64,000 nucleotides of DNA, taken from contig OZ026555.1 in the NCBI GenBank assembly GCA_964020155.1, positions 5,259,295 through 5,323,294 on the forward strand, in the 5' to 3' direction. Origin of the DNA: Chondrilla cf. caribensis. Taxonomy: Eukaryota; Porifera; Demospongiae; Chondrillida; Chondrillidae. A model generated the notes under the pieces. The model had not been told where the DNA came from and made no database searches. It was given only the letters and a program-made list of their open reading frames with translations. Made by a program: the position numbers and the translations under genes. The first letter of the stretch is position 1; each line of letters starts with the position of its first letter. Below, piece by piece: positions 42,501-55,466 of this stretch.

Positions 42501-45500
42501 TCAGGAGGTGTGGTTACAAAAAAGTACTCAGAATAAACAGCTGGCAAACACCCAGAAATATGGCAGAAAGTGACAGAGACAGTGTAGGCCTGGGAGAGCT
42601 CCAGCTTGAGGTCTGTGAATCCAACACTAGTACAACGCGCAGTGTTCACCAGAGAACTGACCAGAGAGTCTCCTGACGAGTACACACCCACCAAATAGTG
42701 GGAGAGGTGTGGGAGGAGATTGTGAGGGAATGCCCAAGTTGCCATGACAACACTTATAGACAGCTGCTGATCAACACTGATGTTTGTTTCTCCCATCAAG
42801 TACTCTTCAGTGAGGTTGCCAAGGTAGAGGAAACCATCTGATATTGCTGTCCCGTTGCTATTAGGGTATTCCCCTACTACTGTCACAAAATATGTACGTC
42901 CAACCTCAAATGTGACATTGCTGAATTCATAGCTAGTTGCTCCACCCACATCAAAAAAACCACTCACATCACTACCACCAGGAATGGTTCCCATGGCAAC
43001 ACTGTAAGTAACTGGTAGGAAACTATGCTGTAGACCAAACCATTTGGTGAATATTATGTCTGTTGTTGTGACATCGACATCTTGGTAGTCAAGAGCTGAC
43101 AGAGTTTCCATGACAACACCTGGAGTGAGGCCTCCAGTAACATAATGAAACTGCTTAGTCAAGAAACTCTTTAAACCAACAACGTTAGTGATGGCTAACG
43201 TGATGTAATAGAAGTTGTTGCTGAGAAGCAGACTGTTGTCAATGGCAACACAAGTGGTAGACTCGCAGGGAAAATTGGATATATTCGTTGAATATGGAAT
43301 AACTTGACTTCCGTAAGGGGATGTACCTGGAGGTGTGGACAGACAAATAGGAATCATCATAACAACAGTCTCCCAGTGACCGCAGGCACCACATATACGC
43401 CCATGACCACGCCCATTGACTCACCAAGAGAGAAGTGATATGTTAGAATATCTTCCCCCTCCTCGCTGTCTGTGATGTTCACATCGGACCATGTGACTAT
43501 CATGTGATTGGACATCTGATTGCATACCAAGTCACCTTCAACTACTGGTGGAGTTGTGTCCATGACAACAGGTCCCAATGTGCGGGTGGCATTATTCCCC
43601 GCCAAATCAATGGCCTGTACAAATACAAAGACTCTGGTTCCAGTTGACAGGCTAGTGCTATACACTGTAATAAAGGGGAGGCGCCCAGTTGAAGTGGGAG
43701 GGACAATATCTGCATAAAATGGGAGCAAGTGCCTTTCTGTTGCTATAGCAACCATGTAGTCCCAAAACCCAGTATTATCATAAGCAGTCCATGACACGTT
43801 CAAGAAATTAGCTGAGGGAACAAAATGGCCACCTTGAGGGTGTACATACAAGTCTGGCAATGAGATGGATGAAATCGTTGGAGGTTGTAGATCCACAGTG
43901 ATCCCATCTGAGCAGACCGGACCAGAGGACCTGTAAGCCCCGTTGACGGCTATCACAGTGAGCACAAGTGTCCCTGGACCACTGGCCAACCAATTAACAG
44001 TTGTATTTGTTGTCGTGACAACCTGATGGGGAAATAAGGAAGTCTCATTAGTAAGAGAACTATACCACATTCCCATTCTCATTCCCAGTTCTCACCTTAT
44101 CAGATTGAAATTGAGAGCTGTTGGCACACTGTTCATCAATAATATACTTATAAAATACTATATCGGTCTCTCGGTCGAAAAATCCCATCCACCAAAAAGT
44201 GAGTGATAAATCGTTTTGATAATCAATGTCATATCCACCTTTGGGACCATCAAAGACGATGCCCTCTAAGGGCGGAGTCACATCAACAGTGAACCTGTGA
44301 TGAAGGACCGTCGTAAGCATAGCATTGTTAGTGACTGTGACAGTGATGTAGTAATCCGTGTCGTGTTGGGTTGCCGTTGACAACAGGTCATTTTCCATAG
44401 GTGAGAACCTATGTGATGTCATATGGCAATGTCCAAAAGGGTCACAGCGACACTCTGGGGGGACACAGGTGGTCTAAAATACCAAAAATAGGCATTAAAG
44501 TTCAAATAAAAAATCCCTAGACAACACCCCTAATTGGTTGTCCACTTACTTCATTGTACTGCACCAGGTGTACGAGTCCTTGTCCATTTTGACTGCCCCC
44601 TCTAGTGGTCCCCAGTGCCCACGCAATGCTGTGGAGTCCACTGTGAGTGTCTGAAGCCTCCAAGTACACCACAAGATCAGAGAACAGACGTGACCCGTGC
44701 AAGGACAGCCCTCCCACACCAGCATGCTCTATCCAAATGTTCTCGGCAACTGGGGGGGAGGAGTCCACATGCACCACCACCACATCCACCAGGGCATTAC
44801 CCTTGAAATCGGTAGCCCTAAACCACACCCCCACACTCATGCCATCAACACGGGTCACTTCAACATTGACGGCATCAATGTATATATCATCACTTGGCAT
44901 CCACCCACTACGAGGTTGGGTAACACCAGCCGGACCGTCCAGGTTGGTTTCCACCGAGTACTCCAACCTGACTACACCTTGAGCATTCCTGGTGCCATTA
45001 CGAGGGTAAGACCCTGTTGTTAAGGGATGATCATAGTCTGGTTCCACCTCTCCATACATGTAGTCTGCTACTGGAGCTAGCCAGTTGCTGTCCCTTAAAT
45101 TGGTATTGTAGAAATGACTTCGCCCATGGATCGTGAGGGGTCCTTCTGTTGTGTTCACCCATTCCAGGGCGGGTGGTACGGCATTGACTACCACCAGGGG
45201 GTGGGCCTGGTCCACTACCAGTGAGGAGTTGGTGTCATACAGCACCAGCCTCCTAACATATCGAATGTTGCCGGCAATGTCATGCACTTGCAGGATGATT
45301 GAGTAAGGACCATCCATTGGGAGAGAAGTGGTGTTGGAGTAAAACTGAACATTGTTGTGATCGTAAAACAGAGGGGATACCACGTCCCGAGGGTGCTCCT
45401 GTAAGACTCCGCCCATTTCCAACATAAGATAAACTCTTAATTCATAGTGCTCCACTCCAGAGGGTGTGTCAGTATACCCGCCCCACATTACTTGAAGGTC

Positions 45501-47485
45501 CGTGATCTCTTGAAGGAAAGATGTGTGTAGGTCCAATATTGGCTGGTCTGCCAGACAAATGACAGAGTCTTGGAGGGAGCAGTGGACAGGGGGGAGGAGA
45601 TCCACCACATATCCTGACACCCCAGTGTACGCTATACCATTGTAATATTCTCTGAAATTGGAGTTAGTGTCCAGATTCAGTAGATCAAGGAATCCACCAT
45701 TCTCAGCTGTCACCTTTACTGTGAAGTGGTCTCCATGGAACACACTACTGGAGATGGCACTCAGCATAGCTGCAGTGTTACACATGACAACCGCCAGGGG
45801 GCTGTCCCTGGAGAGGTTGTGTGAGGAGCACTCATAACGGCTGCTCAGTGCTACTGTACTGGGATCTATGTTGGAGACAGAGCTCACAAGTGACAATACT
45901 GACAGAGTAATATGGTCACGTGACAAATCATGTGACTTACTAGATGCTCTTGAAATGTCAACAGTAATGTATGTATTGACCACACCCAGTCTAAAATCAA
46001 CAAAATAGGCTGGCATACGAGGGAGAACCCCTAGTCCTCGGTATGTTGTGGTCCACATCACGTTCAGGGATAGGGGGATGAAGTTAACAAATACTCCAAC
46101 AGATGTGGTGTTGGTACACGACTCAACCGATGTTGTTCCATTACTGGAAATTTCCACAGAACATGTGAAAGAATCAACTGATGTAGTCACTGTGTGCATG
46201 CGTGGGGGAGGGAGGGGGTGAGATGAGACCATGAAATCCTAACGTTAGCTACGAACACACTTACTGTTCAGACAGTGAGGTCCGGCAAACCCATCCTCAC
46301 ATTGACAGGTTGAGATTTGACCACTACAGTTGCCAGGGAAACAGTAACTTGCCAGCCACGAACAGAGAGGTTCACAGGCGTTGCCGAGGTTCTCGAAACC
46401 TCTCCTCCCGTATCCCAGCCCATGGTCAGAGTCACACAGCACACACATCTGGTCAGTAGCATTGGTACACCTAATATCAGCACAGTGAGCTATGTCGGTG
46501 CATGCTGGGGGAGAGATCAGAGGCTGTCATGTGACCTGGAGGAATATACTACAATCAAGGACCACACCCACCAGTGCAAACAGGCGGAGTCCCACTCCAC
46601 AGTCCAGTGCTTTGACACACCCTCTCTTCACTGCCCTCTGACATGAAGTAACCATCCTCACACGAGTACATCACAACGTTCCCAAAGAGAAACTCATTTC
46701 CTTGTCTGCTTCCATGTGCAGGCACACCAGGATCTCCACAGGACACCTCAATACCACAGTATGTGTATCTCCACCTTCGATCACTATGTATGGGACAACA
46801 TCATAACCCAGTGCACAGGGCAACACACAACAACATAAGCCAGTGCACAGGACAACACACAACATCATAACCCAGTGCACAGGACAACACACAACATCAT
46901 AACCCAGTGCACAGGACAACACACAACATCATAACCCAGTGCACGGGGCGGTGCGCTAGCACCAATGGAGAGAAGTACTTACTCGACTATAACATCGAAA
47001 AAACTTTCAATTCCGACCAGAAAGAGCTCAGGAGAAGACAGGGTGATGTTCAAATCTCTTCTAAGCTCGTTTTGCCATAAGTTCTGACTAACGCAGTCGA
47101 CGAGAGCAGCGTGCGGACGGTCGCAGCAGTAGGGCCGCCAGACCCGGTCCCTATCCGATGAGGAGTAGGTGCTGTCGAAGCCAGACAAGTAGCCGTTGTT
47201 CGGGCACTGGAAATCGTTGATGGAACCACCCAGGGCGTTTATTGCTGCCTGCAACGAGCAAGTGGAGGAAACGTTGACTAATCCTCCGCTTGACCCACAA
47301 CTGTAGCTCCAGCGTCGGTCGGTGTCGGTCAGGGAGAAACGGGAGAATATCCCTGTAATCGCTTGCTGGCTGGGGCACTGGAAGATGAACTCTTCTTGGA
47401 AATCATTCACAAACTGGCATTCGGCCAGATGGAACAACGCGAGGAAAACGATAACAGAAAATAAAATCCTTATTGGTCGCGCCAT
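36561..47485 (-). CDS. Giant secreted matrix protein: dermatopontin, sushi, EGF, FN3-like array
   Basis: The start MARPIRILFSVIVFLALFHL is a signal peptide. A dermatopontin domain follows (EEFIFQCPSQQAITGI; RRWSYSCG; NDFQCPNNGYLSGFDS; DRVWRPYCC), completed across an intron by DDRRWRYTYCGI. Next is a sushi/CCP module (SCGDPGVPAHGSRQGNEF ... GLWSGTPPVC), then a cysteine-rich EGF-like unit ending CQCEDGFAGPHCLN. The rest, about 3,000 residues on very long exons, is an array of FN3-like units with a recurring signature: W-x-G-F, AxGTxxG, GxxYYVTVxAxNxAGL, SDGIxVD, then [ST]PPxxGxVxDG. At least a dozen D-x-[ST]PP junctions are visible. One jelly-roll-like insert (NPSFEGFEG ... SVEIDGRSV ... GFLIDDVSIATC) sits around 37868-38345. 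There is no transmembrane segment at the C-terminus (YHHLVHASV), so it should be fully secreted. Ligand and function are unknown. Confidence 0.85.
40983..41180. repeat. 38-bp minisatellite at a splice donor of the matrix gene
   Basis: About five copies of a 38-bp unit containing aaccaggacacacagtcc. In sense, the first copy begins at the donor after GTGAACGTGAAG, so the intron is mostly repeat. Confidence 0.9.
46793..46945. repeat. 32-bp minisatellite in matrix gene intron
   Basis: About five copies of a 32-bp unit containing aacccagtgcacaggacaac. It fills the intron between the signal-peptide/dermatopontin exon and the exon that completes dermatopontin and starts sushi. Confidence 0.88.
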
Positions 47486-47678
47486 TTCGCTCTGCTACTT
47501 TCCACTGAGGGGAGGGGCCTATAATGTTATTCACGAGTTAGTGTCCAAGCAACCATCAACACAGAACAACATTAGGGGACTTTCCCAAACGATAACATCA
47601 CGTCAGTAAGTATATAACATCAAATTCAGACAAGTCATGCAAGGTGGGATACTGTACATACATTTGTGAGTAAATGTT

Positions 47679-49835
47679 TTAGTGGAAAAAGTCTCGAAGT
47701 AAGTTCTGCCGTTGGACTTCAGTTACTCTCATCTGTTGTTGAAGGTCAGCAACATCTTCTGAATCTAAATCTGTCCGTTCTACCTTCCAAGACAAATTCT
47801 CAATTTCCCTCTCCAACTGTGCCTGCTGGTATTCAAACTGTCCCAGAACAAACCAACGGTGAACAGAGACCCAATCACCCTCCAAGCATGTGCACTCACC
47901 AGAGTCTTCCTGGGGCCGGACTCCATGTAGTAAGCATATGGATATGTGTACTTGAGTGTGTATCGGCACTGTAAACACAAACGCAAACAGATTGCTCACA
48001 AATGACCCTCCAGGACAGACTACATGTTCTAATGTACATACTTTTGTGAGCTGAGCAGCTGCTTCCACTATAAACTGCCAGTCTATCCAAGACGACTTGC
48101 CTTCATTGACTTTGACAGATATTTTTTCGTTTATTTGTTCCAAGTTCTTTTCTTCAAGCTTGAGACTAGCGTCATGGTTATCCCACTAAAATAGGACAAG
48201 ATGCACCATGAAATGACGTCCTTATATGGAAAATATGGTATTGAGGTTGTTGGGCTTATATCAAATACAAGCAAACTCACTCGACCAAAGTAGAACAGGT
48301 ACTTCTTCAGTGCTTCTCTAGCCATGCTGGACTCGTTCTGGTCATACTTGTTTGGATTGGCCTTGTACTTGCTGCACTCGTAGTACTCAGTAGCGTGGTT
48401 CCGCCAGGGACCCATGCACATCCAACAGAAATCTAGTGGACGACACAGAACTAGAATGTGAAAGAAGGGCATGGCAGAGGGTGTGGCAGATTGTAGTTCT
48501 CACCATATCTACACTTGGAACACGACATGTGATTGCACCCGCCGTTCTTCTCGATGTTGGAGCCACATTCCGGACACTGTAAAGTACCAAGTACATAGTT
48601 ACCATGATAGTACCTCTACCCATGATGTATTCTTACTGGTTTGGTGTTGGCACTAATGTAATTGGCAGTCTCAGAATCGTCCTTGCACTTTGAGAACCAT
48701 GTCTTAATGGTGTCGCAGTCAGTGGGGCAGTGGTAGCCACTACCGCACTTGAAACTAATGACAGAGAGAGATTAGTGATTATCATGGTGGATAAGTATTA
48801 AGGTGGTTTCCATGGTTACCATGAGCTGTTCCCACACTTGGTGCAGGTGACCCTCTTCATACACGGTTGCTCCACCTGGAACACAACATCACACCTGCGG
48901 CCACCGCACCAACGCAGACAGGGATGACTCTATAATTAGAATTGGTACTCACTACAAACTTCCTTCAACTGTAGCATTTGAGCTCACTCACCTCCACAAA
49001 CTCTTGTAAGCTGAATCTTGCAAATTTCTCTTTTAGTTTTGTTAATGGTTCAATGAGTTTGTGGACAGACACTGAAGGAATACCCACTGAACAGCTCATA
49101 CAGGGAATACCTGAGGTGGATCGAGTGTAAGAACCACTGGAGTAACTTCACCATGAACACCACCCACAGCTCTACCCCGGCCAAACACACACTCACCGAC
49201 AACTTTACCCTGGTTGATCTGAGTCTCAAGGTGTGCCTGCCAACACTCCCGGCAGAACACATGACCACAATTAGCAGCTGACAGCATGTCCTCCTGCAGC
49301 TCCAAACACGTCGAGCACACATCAGGCTGAGGGGTGACGGCACAACACTAACACACAGTTTACAGCATCACGATCGCAGGGAGGTGCAGCGGGTATACCT
49401 TGTGCTTCCTGAGACCTTCACGTACCTCCTTCAATGGAATAGCCCTGCACAAGTGGTATTGAATCAAACGCGCTCAAACATACGTACACGTAGGCACACA
49501 CACTTTTGGAGAGCGGTGTCCACTTTCCAATCACTCGCACAGAGTAGCTCTCTCAGTGTTTCTGGCCTCCAACTATCAACAGTTTCGCTCCCAAATCGAC
49601 TGGATAACTGGTCTCGGATACGTGTGACTTGGCTATCCACATACTTCATGACATCAGTGGAATCTTCGAGACACTTGAACTCATGATATTCCGGATCCGT
49701 ATTAGCTGCAAGCTCATTTAGCTCTTCCTCTCCTCGTACTTCGTCTTCTTCCTCGGCGTAATAGTAGTCATAGTCATCCTGAATGTCATCGTCACTATAA
49801 ACAGAGTCTGGTACAGAGTCTAAACGCTCCGCCAT
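47679..49835 (-). CDS. ARIH2: Ariadne-2 RBR E3 ubiquitin ligase
   Basis: An acidic, Tyr-rich N-terminus ([33 protein letters not shown]) is followed by a UBA-like region. RING1 is [19 protein letters not shown] with [17 protein letters not shown]; the IBR has [31 protein letters not shown]2 is [19 protein letters not shown], with the catalytic Cys in GGCNH, then [13 protein letters not shown]. The Ariadne domain runs from [19 protein letters not shown] through [16 protein letters not shown] and [19 protein letters not shown] to a final [23 protein letters not shown] and [12 protein letters not shown] separate it from ARIH1. ARIH2 works mainly with neddylated CUL5 ligases in animals. Its start is 112 bp from the KMT2E stop on the same strand. 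Confidence 0.95.
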
Positions 49836-49947
49836 TTTCTTTGTTTAACACTGACATCAAACAGAAAATCGTTTGCGGTTTATATAAGACTATGGAGTCT
49901 AAAAATAGATCGTGCCTTAAAATAGTACATGTGGTCAGCATAACTGA

Positions 49948-51197
49948 TCAAATTGTTTCCTGCTCTTCCGGACTGACTGGTTCAAATTCTGGAAAATTGT
50001 GATCTTGTGCAGTGGGGTTGCTCGCAGCAGCAGGACTTGATGTCTTCTCGAGAGAAGGCAGAGATGACGCAAAGGATGTCAGCGCTTTAGAGAGAAGCGA
50101 TAAGCTCGGGTTGACAATGGGCTCTGTTGTTGGATGTTCGTCTTCAGCTTTCTTCTGTTCCTGCATTTTTTTAGTCCTGCTGAGGTACTCCTTCAAGGAC
50201 ACCTGAAATGCATCAATACCGATAGCATAGTCACAGGCTGTGTATACTGTACTGTGCACCACATGGATAATTATTCAATGTCACATAATACAAGAATGAA
50301 ATTTATAGAAATACACTCCATGTACTGTGGAGTGGAGTACACAGTGCACGTATACAATGCATACAGATATACACTGTGGGAATTGGTCTGGGAATAGCAG
50401 CTACATGATTGAAACCTGGTCTGTTGGACCTACGTACCTTCTTCTTCACTGACTGTGTAGCTGAATTAGACAGTTCATCTCCCGGGCTACCACACAGGTC
50501 AGCCATGCTGGTGAGCTGCGTGCTGTCTCTCGAGAGATCATCTGTTGGCAACCCAAACAACACCAGTTTACAGAGTGCACAGTCGTGAGGATTGGGAGGG
50601 AACACTCACCGTCAATATCCATGGCCTCCATCTTGATACCAGATTCCAGAGGACTACCAACAGGCATGCCTAGCGGGTGAGGGCTTGCAGTCAGACTGAG
50701 TGGGTGAGGACTAGCAGTTGATACGCTAGTCAAGTGTGGGCTAGTGGACACGCCCACTAGACAAGGACTTGTGCTAGTGCTAAAAGGGCTTGACAGAAGA
50801 TTTCCGTGTTTTGGTGAAGCAGATGGTGGTGTGTTTGGTGTTCTTTGACCAGGTAGATTGGAGGTTGACCCACTGGACACTCTGTGTTCCCTGGAGACAG
50901 GTTTAACATCATTTAGACAATCAAAGTCCTCATCATCGGAGAAGTCTTCAAACAAAGGTGACTGTCTTCCTGGGTCTACATCTTCTGAAGTAGAGTGTTG
51001 TGACGACTGCTCTGATTTCCACTTCATCATTGTTCGCATTTTAACAGGCACTGGTAGGACAAAGCTCCACTACTGACAATGCACCTACGTATCTACAGTT
51101 CTGAGCAGATGACTCACATGTGGAGGCTTCAACAGCTCCTGAGCTGACCTCCTCTTGATAGAACTTTCTTATCCATCTCTACAGTGGGGAGCATTTT

Positions 51198-51289
<92 letters not shown>

Positions 51290-51312
51290 ACACACACACA
51301 CACACACACACT

Positions 51313-51369
<57 letters not shown>

Positions 51370-54085
51370 TCTTCAAAGGTACAGTGTCATGTTTAGTGTC
51401 CTGGTTGGTCTTACAGTGGACTGTAGCGTGCTGCCTATCAGACATCCAACGAGCTAATAAGATCTACCACAAGTCAACCAGAAGACAAGTAGACATGAAC
51501 CACCTCACTCCATGTCAGCTGGTGAAATTACCTTCTTCGAAGTAGTTGGAAAATTGTTGAATAGATAACCAGGATGGGTCCGAAGACCCACTTCAAAATC
51601 AATTTTGGGTTTTGGTCTTAAAGGTGGACTTGGGGGTGGAGACAAGTGCAGTGTTGTAACTAATCCAATGGAATACAAAGGCGAAGTCAGCTCAACATCT
51701 GGAGACATTGTATCATAAGGTTTGTCGTTGGAGGCACTGGAGAAGGGGGAAGTCATGAGATGACACACAACCCAACACACGCACTGAGGGAACAGACCTG
51801 TCATCGACAGACAACAGAGGGGGTCTCATCGAGCGCTTCCTACCGCTTTTAGCCAGGTCCACATCCTCCTCTCGCTTATCCTGCTTTCTCCTGTTGGAGG
51901 CCTCCATAGAGTTGAACATCTTCACATACTGCTCCAACTTCCTCTCTTCTCTTGACTACAGGAGATGTTAAACCATCACTAATCTCTCACATACGTATAC
52001 ATCCACACACAAAGAACACACCTTTTTCTTGGCTGAACGATCAACATCTCCTTCCTCTCCTTCGACCTAAACAAAATACACAAATAGTACACTAAATACA
52101 CTAATACACCAGCCTCACTCCCCACACCACACCCTTTATGATGTACACCCTCCCTTATACACCCATATGCAGACCACACCTCTTCGGCTTGTACCGGCTG
52201 AGAGATCACCACAGGGGAGTTCAATGACGAGGTGGTCCTTCTACGCTTCTTAGCGTGGATGGGTGTGTCACCTGACAGTCTAGTGACACTCCCCCTCTCT
52301 GGTAGCTTCTTTTTACCAATCCCCTTGTCGGCCACACCCTTTTCCAGCAAGCATGCTCGCTGGTCACACCCACACTCCACTTCGTAATCACTAGAGATAG
52401 GAAACAATGATGTAAGGGAGAAAATAAAAACAAGGGGGAAGTCCCTACCAATTATTATACTGAAAATCAAAAGGCAGTGTGATCTCCTCTCCGGGTGAGA
52501 TTGTGTGCAGCGAATACAGTCCAAGGCGCAGATCACTCTTGTCAATCAGGATATGCTGTAACTATGGAAACCACCAGATTCAGTAATGCCTACTCTGACA
52601 ATATGACACTTCACGTCACTCACTTCACAATTGGGAGAGCATGAACGACGAATGAACCTGGCTATGTTACCATGACCACGAGCATCCACAACCAGGTCAA
52701 TACCAGATATCTTGTCATAGTAGTAAAGGAAAGGACAAGGCCTGTATTGGCAGGGCGTGACGGGCGTGACAAGGGTGATGGGCGTGACCTGACAGTAGAC
52801 TTCATGCAGTAACACACCTCTCCTTCCATAGGGACACTCCAGGTACACTGAGTTCAGCTGATACCAAATGACGCAGCGTGTATTTACCCTGCGGAAACAG
52901 GTAGACAATTCATGGAGTATACACGTTCCATAACCCAATCCCTCGGAACCACAAATCAGTGAAGTGGCGATGATGTGCAATGACTCAATACCTTGTACTC
53001 CATCACTAGAGTGCCTTGTTCAATGGTTGTCTCTGTGACCACACCCTACGTGTGAACACAGACACTCAGTCCATCAGGTAGTGAAGTAGATAACACAAGG
53101 AATGCATGCCCCAACCTTTCTGTGCTTTTGAACATCAACAACAACGCACTTGGGTTGTCGCAGCTCCTGAAGGGAATACGATGACTGCATTGTGGAAAAG
53201 ACACACACAGTTAGAGTCACTCTGCCCAAAGTATTCACTACAGCAAGACATATCCTTCACAACCCATTATGTACCTTTTCCATTAAGGTGGCCTCTGATT
53301 TGACTTGAGACAGTTTCAACTGCACCAATGTCTTCAGTTTCTCCGTGACTCTACTGGATGTGATCACCTCGTACGGATCTGACCACGGGCTACTGTTACA
53401 GCTCCACACACTGTCATCCTCAACAGGTGAACCTCTATCCGGGACTGGACGAAGAGTCTTGCGAGTTTTGTTGAAGTCATCTTTTGGTCTTTTTTTCAAC
53501 TCTCTGATATTGTTCTGAATGGACAAGAAGCATCATAACCACGATACCATGAGGGAACCACACACATATGCACACTAACCCGTGCAAAACCAGATGCCCT
53601 TTGCTTTCGTTTCTTCTTCCCGGCTAAGCCGTTATTTTGAGGTGTTTGTGATGGAATAATCTTCACTCTGCCAGGGAACTTCCCAACATCCTCATCACTA
53701 CCATCCCCTATACACATAACAGACCACCTCACTGGTTCAACATAATAAGCCACACAGATCGGATAAATTCACCAGTTAATTCTTCCCTCTTTCGCAATTG
53801 AACTGTTCTTGCTCTTTTCTTGTCGACAACCCTGGGACAACACTGCTCGCAGAGGTAGTTTTCTGGTAGGTTCTTCGGGTCAACTTGTACGCACTCTATA
53901 TGTTGCCACACACTACACTCGTCACAACATATCATAAACCCATCGTCGTGAGTGAAACCACTTTCGAGAGAGAAAGGAGAGGCTAACTTCTAGAATATCG
54001 CGTAGAACAGCACAAAAGCATACCATATACATCTTGTCACGTAATCTTCTTCCCACTCATTATTCAAACTACCCTTCTTGCTCAT
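49948..54085 (-). CDS. KMT2E: KMT2E/SETD5-type PHD and SET chromatin protein
   Basis: Exon 1 encodes [20 protein letters not shown] and splices into a PHD finger: [45 protein letters not shown] basic disordered stretch with [13 protein letters not shown] follows, then the SET domain ([46 protein letters not shown]) and a post-SET-like Cys cluster ([15 protein letters not shown]). The C-terminal half is disordered, with repeated [16 protein letters not shown] motifs. PHD plus SET in this order is the signature of KMT2E (MLL5); human SETD5 has the SET but lacks this PHD. In these proteins the PHD binds H3K4me3, and histone methyltransferase activity is weak or absent. About 110 bp separate its start from the SENP8 stop. 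One donor lies at a (GT)n tract. Confidence 0.93.
51200..51367. repeat. (CA)n tract forming a KMT2E splice donor
   Basis: In sense the intron starts (GT)n directly after the exon ending CCTTTGAAGAAG (residues VPLKK) and has a few TGTCAGTG interruptions. The acceptor ccccactgtag at its far end joins to [11 protein letters not shown] in frame. Confidence 0.92.
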
Positions 54086-54195
54086 TCTAACCGACTACCG
54101 TCACTAAGAGTCTACTTTCAGTCGGCCATTTTCTTGCTGCGCATGTACAATAACATCTCACGTGACCAGTCCTCGCGGCACGGTCAATCCCTAAT

Positions 54196-55233
54196 TCACT
54201 GAAGAACTTCTTGTTTCGAAATCAATGATTCAGCTAATTTTCTGCATCTCTCCCGCCACCCTTGTACAAGTTCCATGGTCACAGCGTGTTCAATGGGTCT
54301 TGATTCTGTGCTAAAAGTTCTGTTAATCAGATATTCTGCAAAGCAGGCTGCATACACTCCACAATCCGAACCTGTCAAAGAAACAATTTGAAGTGTACAG
54401 GGAGTCAGGACTGAGCACGACCTTCAGTGGGTCATTGTTCCATACCATTGGTCTGCTGAGGTGATGGCTCTCTTAACACCTGCACTGCAGGAAGGTCCCC
54501 CCCTTTGTCTCGACCTGTATAATAGTGCACCCTTAACCGAGGTGCTGGCTGTTGACGGCAGAGCACACTCACCTTTCACAAATGTAGATATTTTCTTTGC
54601 ACACTGCACAGCTGATGACATGTTCATATGCCCACTGGAATCAAAGTGTCTGAAGCTGTTATCTTTTGCTGAATAACTCAGCAGACTCCTGAACGGACAA
54701 CACAGTGGGTATATGACCACAGATAGCTAGGCGGTCTACTGGAGAAGAAACTATAATATATACAACTCACTGACCAATGTGAACCACCTGGAGAATCTCT
54801 TGAGTTGTTGTCATTAATAACCATGATTATAAGGGCCTTCTTCCTCAGAGATAGTGGTTCCAGTATCAACTCCAACTCGGCAACTGCAAACCATACACAT
54901 CATACCACCTGTGACTCGAGGGTCAATGGTTTCATCAACACAATAGCAGCAGGGACTCCTCACCAGATGACATCTTTATCAACTGAACCACATCCGGAGT
55001 TATCAGTGCTAGTGAATCTTTGTACTGCTGAAACTGCTCTTTCTCCCAATACCTGTCCATAGCGAAGGACAGTTACACTTGACTTGAAATAGTAAAAGGC
55101 CCCCGCTGCCCCCTACTCACTCGAACATGAACCCTAGTATCCTGTCACCGAGCCAACCATTCTTAGATGACAATATCTTCATGTCAGACTCTCTCAACAA
55201 AGCATCACCGAAGCTAACAACTATAGGATCCAT
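54196..55233 (-). CDS. SENP8: NEDD8-specific cysteine protease
   Basis: The start is MDPIVVSFGDALLRESDM, then NGWLGDRILGFMFE, YWEKEQFQQYKDSLALITPD and VQLIKMSS. The Ulp1-type (C48) triad is present: His in GGSHWS, Asp in FDSSGHMN and Cys in NGSDCGVY, the last formed across an intron (ACCAATG|GTTCGG). The C-terminus is WRERCRKLAESLISKQEVLQ. About 215 residues, as in SENP8/DEN1, which matures the NEDD8 precursor and removes NEDD8 from hyper-neddylated targets. It is shorter than SUMO-specific SENPs and has their core only. It lies head-to-head with ataxin-7 (233 bp) and just downstream-to-upstream of KMT2E. Confidence 0.94.
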
Positions 55234-55466
55234 TTGCTTTACGCTAATTCTGTTATTTTCTATTTATGCGAATGCTTCTTGCATTGCGCAATAAGCCCAC
55301 TAAAAATGGCGGAACCTGGCATTAATGTGACATAGGATATGTTTGCGTATAAATTTAATATAGTTTGAATATTGTATAGTGGCTTTTTATTTACTACGTT
55401 TTTGGTGGCGGCCAGTTTTGAAGAGTAGGTGGAATGATTTGACGCTTTAGTACATTTGGACATAGT
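55234..55466. promoter_or_regulatory. Probable bidirectional promoter, SENP8 / ataxin-7
   Basis: 233 bp between divergent starts, AT-rich, with a 'aaaatggcgg' motif near 55302. No clear TATA element at the expected distance. Confidence 0.45.
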
